Shown here one piece after another: positions 5,405-9,948 of a DNA stretch of 11,783 nt (its first letter is position 1; every line of letters starts with the position of its first letter). The notes under the pieces are model-generated. The model did not search any database. It saw nothing but the letters and a program-made list of their open reading frames with translations, and was not told where the DNA came from. The stretch comes from Actinomycetota bacterium. Its GTDB lineage: Bacteria > Actinomycetota > Thermoleophilia > Gaiellales > Gaiellaceae. The position numbers were made by a program, and so were the translations under genes. The stretch lies in assembly GCA_005884155.1 (NCBI GenBank), contig VAXD01000014.1, forward strand, positions 506 through 12,288. The letters run 5' to 3'.

Positions 5405-6225
5405 GGCTCCCCCAGCTTAGCCGGGACAAAGTTGTACGGCGGCCATGGCCCTGTCAGCTCGAGCTCCACGCCGTTCCCACGGAAGTCGGCCGCCAGCGTC
5501 GCCAGCTCCTGCTCGAAGCGCGGCTTCTCAGAGACAAGGTAGGCGCCGTTGAAGACCATCTCCTCCTCGCGGCCCGAGACCTCGGGGCGCTGGAGGCCGA
5601 CCAGGACGCCATCCTCGGCCGCAGCGCGCAGCCGCTCGTCGAGAGCGCTCGCGACCTCGGCGCCGAAGCGGGCAAGCTCCTGGCCTATGAGCTGCTCCAG
5701 CCGCCGGCTCTCGAGGTAGGCGCGGCCGCCTTCGGCCTGCGACACGCGCTCGGCGAGCTCGCGAACCGCGTTGTTGCCGGCCGCGAACCGGTCGCGATCG
5801 ACGAATGCCTTGACGCCGAGCTCCACCCGGCCGGCCACGCGTGCGAGGGCGCGGGTCAGCTCCTCGTTTCGCTCGGCGAGGAAGCTGCGCAGCTCAGCCT
5901 CGGTGCGGTAGACCGTGCAGAAGCGGCACGGAACGACCGACGCGGCCTCGAGCACGCCTTCCAGGACTTGCTCGTGCGCGCGGACCTTCTGCTCGACCCA
6001 GGCGGCGTCTCCGAGCCGTTGTGGCAGCGCGGCTTCGTCGAACTCCTCGAGCGAGACGCGGCTGGTCACGCCTGCGAGCGTCCCCTCGACCACGAGCGCG
6101 ACAGGATGCTGCGGGTCGACGGCGGTCGCGCTCTCCAAGCGGGCCGTCGGCGCCTCCTCGGCGGCGGCGACGCCGTACAGGTACCAGCCGGGGCCGTCCT
6201 CCGGAAGCGGGGCCGCGGCGCTCAC
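5401..6225 (-). CDS. gvpL: Gas vesicle protein GvpL (GvpF/L family)
   Basis: The protein is 274 aa from the GTG at 6225, which overlaps the gvpJ stop as GTGA and has AAGGAG 5 nt upstream. A start at 6333 is possible in frame but lies deep inside gvpJ. Family marks are GWYLYGVA (residues 13-20), the segment VVPCRFCTVYRTEAELRSFL (97-116) matching 'vlPlrFGtvf.se..l...L', a helical middle (117-205), EMVFNGAYLV (222-231) and LTGPWPPYNFV (257-267). The family's usual P-x-R-F-G is P-C-R-F-C here. GvpL interacts with several Gvp proteins during shell assembly. It follows gvpJ directly, as gvpL does in Streptomyces operons, which supports the L label, although F and L are hard to tell apart by sequence. 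Confidence 0.95.
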   Translation of the reverse strand: MSAAAPLPEDGPGWYLYGVAAAEEAPTARLESATAVDPQHPVALVVEGTLAGVTSRVSLEEFDEAALPQRLGDAAWVEQKVRAHEQVLEGVLEAASVVPCRFCTVYRTEAELRSFLAERNEELTRALARVAGRVELGVKAFVDRDRFAAGNNAVRELAERVSQAEGGRAYLESRRLEQLIGQELARFGAEVASALDERLRAAAEDGVLVGLQRPEVSGREEEMVFNGAYLVSEKPRFEQELATLAADFRGNGVELELTGPWPPYNFVPAKLGEP

Positions 6226-6530
6226 GACTTCTCCTTCGTCGTCGGCAGCCCGGCCTTCTCTTCCAGCTTGCGGAGGCGCTCCTCGAGCTGTCCGTGGCCG
6301 TTGCCGCCGGACAGGAACGGGTCGCTCTGCCACCAGTCGATCCCCATCTCACGGGCCTTGTCGGCGGATGCGATCAGGAGCCGGATCTTGATCGTGAGCA
6401 ACTCGATGTCGAGCAGGTTGATGCGGATGTCACCCGCGACGACGATGCCCTTGTCGAGCACGCGCTCGAGGACGTCTGCGAGCTGCGCAGGCTGCCCGGA
6501 GCGGTAACTCTCGAGCTCGCGGCTGCTCAC
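6222..6530 (-). CDS. gvpJ: Minor gas vesicle shell protein GvpJ
   Basis: The protein is 102 aa from the GTG at 6530, which overlaps the gvpO stop as GTGA with GGGGAGG just upstream; the longer frame to 6689 mirrors gvpO. The GvpA-family core is at residues 14-60 (PAQLADVLERVLDKGIVVAG, then DIRINLLDIELLTIKIRLLI). It is followed by SADKAREMGIDWWQSDPFLS (55-74), a GvpJ hallmark absent from GvpA. The C-terminus is a Gly-rich linker plus a short coiled coil (LEERLRKLEEKAG). GvpJ is a minor shell component, thought to act at nucleation or at the conical ends and to help set vesicle shape. It is flanked by gvpO and gvpL in a tightly coupled run. Confidence 0.96.
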   Translation of the reverse strand: MSSRELESYRSGQPAQLADVLERVLDKGIVVAGDIRINLLDIELLTIKIRLLIASADKAREMGIDWWQSDPFLSGGNGHGQLEERLRKLEEKAGLPTTKEKS

Positions 6531-7186
6531 GCCTCCTCCCCGCGATTCCCCTGGGAACGGTTGTAGCGCCGTGCCTGCTGGTAGCGGCGGAAGTTCAGGT
6601 TGTCGTCGAGCTCGAGCTCGTACGAGGCGAGCACGTCGGTGGACTCGGGGATGCGCTGGAGCTCGACGACCTCGAGCACGACCACCCACCCGTCGTGCGT
6701 GCGCTCCAGCGCCGACACGGACTCGGCCGGCTTGCCGAGCAGCTCCTCGAGGTGTTCCTTCGCGCGGGCTGCAGCGTTCCTGGCGTCGCCGAGAGCCTCG
6801 CCTTCGACGGGCTCCTCGCGGCGCTCGTCCCTTTGCTGCTGTTCCTGCTCCTGCTCTTGGTCGACCTGTTCCTCGGAAGGCTGTTCGGCTCTGGGCTCTT
6901 CCTGCTCCTGCTCGTCCTGAGGCTGCGGCTCCGGGTGCTCCTGTTCGGCCCCTTCTTCGGCCTCGGGCTCATCCTCACCGTCCTCCTCGTGTCTGGACCC
7001 GAGCGCACGCGCGGCCGCGGCCGCCGCGCCCACGGCCGCTCCGGCCGCTGCGACCTTGGCCGCGTTCTTGACCGCGTCGAGCGGCTGCGCCCCGGAGCCG
7101 TCCTCCTCCGCCTGCTCGGGCTCCGACTTGCGGCGCTGCTCGCGGGCCTCCTTGCGCTTGCGCTGCGCATCGGTCAGCTCTGCCAT
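6527..7186 (-). CDS. gvpO: Gas vesicle protein GvpO with long N-terminal disordered extension
   Basis: The protein is 219 aa. The GvpO domain is at the C-terminus, about residues 133-212: ARNAAARAKEHLEELLGKPA, GWVVVLEVVELQRIPESTDV, LASYELELDD and YQQARRYNRSQ, matching the 'W.v.vEvvEleRiPst.DvLg.Yev.lD..G.l..y.R..RY.R' pattern of the family. The domain is required for vesicle formation in haloarchaea, with its exact role unclear. Ahead of it lie a charged N-terminus (KRKEAREQRRK), an Ala-rich hydrophobic helix (36-64, AVKNAAKVAAAGAAVGAAAA) and an acidic Glu/Gln/Pro-rich tract (66-132, EQEQEQQQRDERREE) that must be disordered. Actinobacterial GvpO often has a charged N-terminal tail, but this one is long, about 60 percent of the protein. 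The start ATG at 7186 lies within the end of gvpG (13-nt overlap), with AGAGGAGC upstream inside gvpG's Glu run. The stop overlaps gvpJ as GTGA. Confidence 0.95.
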   Translation of the reverse strand: MAELTDAQRKRKEAREQRRKSEPEQAEEDGSGAQPLDAVKNAAKVAAAGAAVGAAAAAARALGSRHEEDGEDEPEAEEGAEQEHPEPQPQDEQEQEEPRAEQPSEEQVDQEQEQEQQQRDERREEPVEGEALGDARNAAARAKEHLEELLGKPAESVSALERTHDGWVVVLEVVELQRIPESTDVLASYELELDDNLNFRRYQQARRYNRSQGNRGEEA

Positions 7187-7422
7187 GCTTGCTCCTCTTC
7201 TTCCGCTTCCAACCGGGCCAGCGCCTCGTCCTCGATCGCCTCATACTCGTCGAGGGTGATCACCCCGAGCTCCAGCTGGCGTTCGGCGACGAGCAGCCGG
7301 CGGCGGGCGGACTGCCCGCCGTACAGCTCCCGCTCTGCCTCCGCCTGGAGCTGCTCGGCGATCCACACCGTCCCGCGAAGCGGGGCCAGCGGGAGCGTCA
7401 GCAAGCCTGTGATCAGCCCCAT
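7174..7422 (-). CDS. gvpG: Gas vesicle protein GvpG
   Basis: The protein is 82 aa. The N-terminus MGLITGLLTLPLAPLRGTVW (residues 1-20) with IAEQLQAEAERELY after it is the characteristic GvpG pattern (a hydrophobic start, 'lP...p...v.wia..i...a..e'). It is followed by a helical region in which RRRLLVAERQLELGVITLDEYEAIED carries the usual 'L..L....eaGeIseeEye..E..Ll.rl' signature. The end is Glu-rich. GvpG is an assembly factor that works together with GvpF/L and the shell proteins. The start ATG at 7422 overlaps the gvpF stop as TGATG, so translation is likely coupled. The 3' end overlaps gvpO by 13 nt and also supplies gvpO's ribosome binding site. Length and position, between gvpF and gvpO, are as expected. 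Confidence 0.96.
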   Translation of the reverse strand: MGLITGLLTLPLAPLRGTVWIAEQLQAEAERELYGGQSARRRLLVAERQLELGVITLDEYEAIEDEALARLEAEEEEQAWQS

Positions 7423-8204
7423 CAGCTCCGCCCCTCCTGCGTGAGACCGACGAAGCTGTGCGGCGGTAGTGGTCCGACGTACTTGAAGTCGATGCGGCCC
7501 TCGTGAGCCTTTGCGAGCTCGTCCATGGCCGAGTCGAAGGCCTTCAGGCGCTTGCGCTCGACCAGGAATGAGGCACGCACGACCTGGTGCTCGATCGGCT
7601 CCTCGTCCACCTCGTAGGCGAGCGCGAGCGGCAGTAGCCGCTCGAGGATGGCGCGCGCGTTCCGCGCGGTTCGCGCCTGCAGCTCGGCGGAGACGAGCTC
7701 GCCGAGCTCGAGCATGAGCGGCTGCGCGGCCCGTTCCTGCGTCGCCTCCCGCAGCTTCGCCACGCGGGGGTTGTCGCGGACGATCTCCCCGAGGATCGCC
7801 TGCTCGCGGTAGTGCGCCGTCACCCTCAGCTCGACGCGGTCGCGGAGCTCTCGCAGGAGGCGCACCAGCTCGTCGTGCCGCGGCCGGAGGAAATCCGCCA
7901 CGAGGGAGTCCTCGTCCTCGAAGACGATCCCGAAGCGGAGCGGCAGCACCGTGCCGCGCTCGAACGCGGTGCCGAGCACGTCGAAGTGGCGCAGCAGGTC
8001 GGCGCGTCGCGCCCTGACCTTGCGCGGCGGCACGGCGCTGGTCAGGGCGGCGAGCTCGTTGAACCGAACCGGTTCGACCGGCTCGCCGTTCAGGCCCGCG
8101 CCGGGCTGGGCCGCGGCCGTTTCGGCCGAGGTGACGCCGTAGCAGTAGAGCGCGGTGCTGGAGATCTCGCGGGCGCCCGTTCTCGGGGGGGTTTGGAGCG
8201 CCAT
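7422..8204 (-). CDS. gvpF: Gas vesicle protein GvpF (GvpF/L family)
   Basis: The protein is 260 aa. Family marks are TALYCYGVTS (residues 17-26), VLPLRFGIVFEDEDSLVADFL (86-106, the P-L-R-F-G core), a long helical middle including VELRVTAHYREQA (124-136), HQVVRASFLVER (206-217) and YVGPLPPHSFV (242-252). The last is the closing motif of the family, with PLPPHSF in place of the PWPPYNF or PWPPYSF of the other two copies. GvpF binds the main shell protein GvpA and is thought to chaperone or nucleate shell growth. The ATG at 8204 is 3 nt after the gvpA stop; the ribosome binding site is weak, so re-initiation after gvpA is likely. The 3' end overlaps gvpG as TGATG. The placement gvpA-gvpF-gvpG is the same as in Streptomyces operons. 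Confidence 0.95.
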   Translation of the reverse strand: MALQTPPRTGAREISSTALYCYGVTSAETAAAQPGAGLNGEPVEPVRFNELAALTSAVPPRKVRARRADLLRHFDVLGTAFERGTVLPLRFGIVFEDEDSLVADFLRPRHDELVRLLRELRDRVELRVTAHYREQAILGEIVRDNPRVAKLREATQERAAQPLMLELGELVSAELQARTARNARAILERLLPLALAYEVDEEPIEHQVVRASFLVERKRLKAFDSAMDELAKAHEGRIDFKYVGPLPPHSFVGLTQEGRS

Positions 8205-8207
8205 GGC

Positions 8208-8576
8208 CTAGTCGCGCCCCACGCGCTCCTTCAGGCTCTCCTTGGCGTCCGAGGCCTTGTCCTTCGCGCCTTCCATCATGCCTTTGGCCTTGCCGTCGCC
8301 GTTCCCGTCGCCACGCAGTTCCTTCAACCCCGCAGCCTCGGTCTGCGTCAGATCGAGCCGGTTGACCGCCTCGGCGAAGCGCAGGTAGGTGTCGACGCTC
8401 GCGATCACGATGCGCGCGTCGATGGTGACGAGCTCGATCCCGATGACCGCGATGCGCACGTACGCATCGATCACCAGGCCCTTGTCGAGGATCAGGTCGA
8501 CGACGTCGGCCAGCCCGCTCGGGCTTGGCGCCCGTTGCAGGTAGTTGCTCGCTGTGCCTCTAGTCGCGATCGCCAT
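8208..8576 (-). CDS. gvpA: Main gas vesicle shell protein GvpA with C-terminal LEA-like tail
   Basis: The protein is 122 aa from the ATG at 8576 (MAIATRG). A TTG 12 nt upstream is an alternative, and neither has a strong ribosome binding site (GACGGGGCG precedes the ATG). The shell-forming core is residues 21-74: GLADVVDLILDKGLVIDAYV, RIAVIGIELVTIDARIVIAS and VDTYLRFAEAVNRL, nearly the classical GvpA helix-strand-strand-helix with 'GIELLTI.ARivvAsveTyl.yAEavgl'. GvpA packs in low-pitch ribs to form the shell wall. The core is usually only about 70 residues. Here about 47 more follow: TQTEAAGLKELRGD, a Gly/Asp linker, and the charged helix KGMMEGAKDKASDAKESLKE, which resembles CsbD or LEA-type repeats. 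Long GvpA tails occur in actinobacteria. It lies 45 nt after the SRPBCC gene and 3 nt before gvpF. Confidence 0.96.
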   Translation of the reverse strand: MAIATRGTASNYLQRAPSPSGLADVVDLILDKGLVIDAYVRIAVIGIELVTIDARIVIASVDTYLRFAEAVNRLDLTQTEAAGLKELRGDGNGDGKAKGMMEGAKDKASDAKESLKERVGRD

Positions 8577-8621
8577 GCGCCCCGTCAATGCCCGGATCGG
8601 CGGCTTTCAACCCTGGACGCC

Positions 8622-9557
8622 TCAGCTCGAGGACAGCGACTTTCGCCGCTCCTCGCGCCGACTGGCGCGCTCCTCGCGCTCGGAGTCACGGTCGCGATCG
8701 TCGTCCTTCGAATCGTCCCCGCGGCTCTGGGCCTCGTCGTTCTCATCCTCGCCGTCGTCGTCGCCCTCGCGATGCTGTTCCATCTCGGCCGGCTTCGACT
8801 TGTACTCGAGGCCCTTGGCGTCACCGAGCTCGACGTACGCCTTGAACCTCGCGAGGTCGGCCTGGACCGCGCGCTTCACGAAGCGCATGCCGGACGCCAT
8901 CTTCTCGATCATCCCGCTGGGGACGAAGTCGACGGTCACGAGCACGCGTGTGAGGTTCGTGTCGAGCTTGTGGAAGCTGACGACGCCCGAGTGCTGCGTG
9001 CCCTTGGTCGACTTCCATGCGATGCGATCGTTCTTGCGGCGCTCCGTGATCTCGCCGTCCCACTCCCGGGTGCTGAACCAGATCTTCTCCGTGAAATGGA
9101 TCTTGTCGCGGTCCTCCTGCTTGACGTCGAGGACGCGGTGCATGAACTTCGGGAACTCCTCGAACTGCGTCCACGCGCGGTAGGCCTTGTCGACCGGGAC
9201 GGCGACATCGGTCCAGCGCTGGATCGGCAGCCGGCGGGTCTTCCCGCCCCTTTGGCCACCACCTCCTCCGGGTATGAGCGTCGACGCCGCCTTGCCGGCC
9301 AGCCCGCTCGAGGAGAGGCCCTCCTTCAGGCCTTCGAGCCCCTTCTGACCCAGCTTTTCGCCCTCTTCGCCGGCCTCGCCCTTGAACTTCTTCAGCAGGT
9401 CCGGCCCCTTCTGCGCGGCGAGGCCCGCGGCCGCCGCAGCGGCCGCCGTCGCTACGGCGGGGATGACGACGCCCTTGCCGGGCAGGCGTGAGCCGTTGCT
9501 GTCCTCCGAGCCGTCCTGTGAGATCTTGTCCTTGAGTTCCTGTGTTGCCTCGGCCAT
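8622..9557 (-). CDS. SRPBCC-domain gas vesicle operon protein (GvpZ-like)
   Basis: The protein is 311 aa and the first gene of the operon. The ATG at 9557 (MAEATQELKD) is preceded by AAGGAGG 7 nt upstream; an upstream in-frame TTG at 9575 is too close to that site to be the start. Domains in order: an Ala-rich helix at residues 30-50 (VVIPAVATAAAAAAAGLAAQK); a charged Gly-rich helical region (51-108, with GGGGG); an SRPBCC or polyketide-cyclase/dehydrase-type domain at about 110-245 (PIQRWTDVAVPVDKAYRAWT, FEEFPKFMHRV, IHFTEKIWFSTREWDGEITE, RIAWKST, GVVSFHKLDTNLTRVLVTVD); and a tail (263-311) of Asp/Glu then Arg/Glu clusters. An SRPBCC protein is a regular member of Streptomyces gvp operons (I recall it as GvpZ), usually inside the operon. 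No enzyme activity is implied: the domain holds hydrophobic ligands or protein partners, and its role in gas vesicles is not known. Confidence 0.92.
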   Translation of the reverse strand: MAEATQELKDKISQDGSEDSNGSRLPGKGVVIPAVATAAAAAAAGLAAQKGPDLLKKFKGEAGEEGEKLGQKGLEGLKEGLSSSGLAGKAASTLIPGGGGGQRGGKTRRLPIQRWTDVAVPVDKAYRAWTQFEEFPKFMHRVLDVKQEDRDKIHFTEKIWFSTREWDGEITERRKNDRIAWKSTKGTQHSGVVSFHKLDTNLTRVLVTVDFVPSGMIEKMASGMRFVKRAVQADLARFKAYVELGDAKGLEYKSKPAEMEQHREGDDDGEDENDEAQSRGDDSKDDDRDRDSEREERASRREERRKSLSSS

Positions 9558-9700
9558 CTCTGGGCCTCCTTGCAAATGAGAGGAGTGATTGACCGAGACT
9601 TGCCGCGGCGGCCGTTTCTAAACGCCGCACCGTCGGGGAGTTTTCGAACTTACAAAGCGGGTACTGAGTCCGACTTCAGGGAAAGGAGGTGTCTGATCCT
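9558..9700. promoter_or_regulatory. Divergent intergenic region between the gas vesicle operon and the small membrane protein
   Basis: This 143-bp region must contain the operon promoter, reading left. It holds CGTTTCTAAACG (9613-9624), a 12-bp hyphenated palindrome flanked by GCGGC/GCCGC, and AGTTTTCGAACT (9639-9650), a second short dyad. Either could be an operator. I found no convincing sigma-70 promoter for the operon; the best minus-strand candidate is GTTT-N15-GGCAAG starting at 9617, which only partly fits a sigma-B-type element. Confidence 0.4.
9640..9664 (+). promoter_or_regulatory. Sigma-B-like promoter for the small membrane protein
   Basis: GTTT (9640-9643), a 15-nt spacer and GGGTAC (9659-9664) match the consensus of actinobacterial general-stress sigma factors (GTTT/GNNT, 14-16 nt, GGGTAC or GGGTAT). 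Transcription would start near 9671, leaving a 30-nt leader containing the strong AAAGGAGGTG ribosome binding site. The match is by eye; sigma-B control is inferred. Confidence 0.5.
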
Positions 9701-9904
9701 ATGGCGTACTACGCACCGACAGCGACCCGCTCACGACCGGGGTTCAGCCTTCTCTTCGTCGTCTACCTGGTCATCGGCGGAATCGTCGCGGCTACCCACC
9801 ATTACTGGTCGCACATCAACTCGATCAAGGCCTTCCTCTCCGGCCTGCTCGCGACGCTCCTCTGGCCGCTGCTCTTGATCGGCGTCAACCTCCACATCCA
9901 CTAG
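9701..9904 (+). CDS. Small two-helix membrane protein, function unknown
   Basis: The protein is 67 aa and the only plus-strand gene. The ATG at 9701 is preceded by AAAGGAGGTG, a near-perfect ribosome binding site, 10 nt upstream; a GTG at 9689 overlaps that site and is rejected. After a short hydrophilic start (MAYYAPTATRSRPG) come two hydrophobic segments: FSLLFVVYLVIGGIVAATHHYW (about residues 15-36) and AFLSGLLATLLWPLLLIGVNLHI (about 44-66). They are joined by a short polar loop with HHYWSHIN. It probably sits in the inner membrane as a helical hairpin. Many actinobacteria have similar tiny two-helix proteins of unknown role. Its strong ribosome binding site, plausible stress promoter and convergent position against dnaG support a real gene. 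It is transcribed away from the gas vesicle operon, so any functional link is uncertain. Confidence 0.78.
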   Translation: MAYYAPTATRSRPGFSLLFVVYLVIGGIVAATHHYWSHINSIKAFLSGLLATLLWPLLLIGVNLHIH

Positions 9905-9906
9905 CC

Positions 9907-9948
9907 GCCCGCTCGAGCGGGCCCGCGCGGCCGCTCGCCTCAGGCGAG
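9907..9948. terminator. Bidirectional hairpin region between convergent genes
   Basis: A perfect 16-bp palindrome, GCCCGCTCGAGCGGGC (9907-9922), begins 2 nt after the stop of the small membrane gene. A second near-palindrome, CTCGCCT-C-AGGCGAG (9934-9948), spans the dnaG stop codon. Both can form GC-rich stems in either transcript, though no U tract follows. They probably end transcription from both sides. Confidence 0.5.

Noticed and set aside
7812..9491. 559-codon plus-strand open frame opposite gvpF, gvpA and the SRPBCC gene
   Set aside because: It spans three clear minus-strand genes of known families, has low-complexity Arg/Ala/Leu composition and no ribosome binding site worth naming. 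It is an antisense shadow.
9594..9617. Sigma-B-like promoter for the gas vesicle operon on the minus strand (GTTT-N15-GGCAAG)
   Set aside because: Only the GTTT fits well; GGCAAG differs from GGGTAC/T in half of its positions. It is kept only as a weak candidate, not as a feature of its own.
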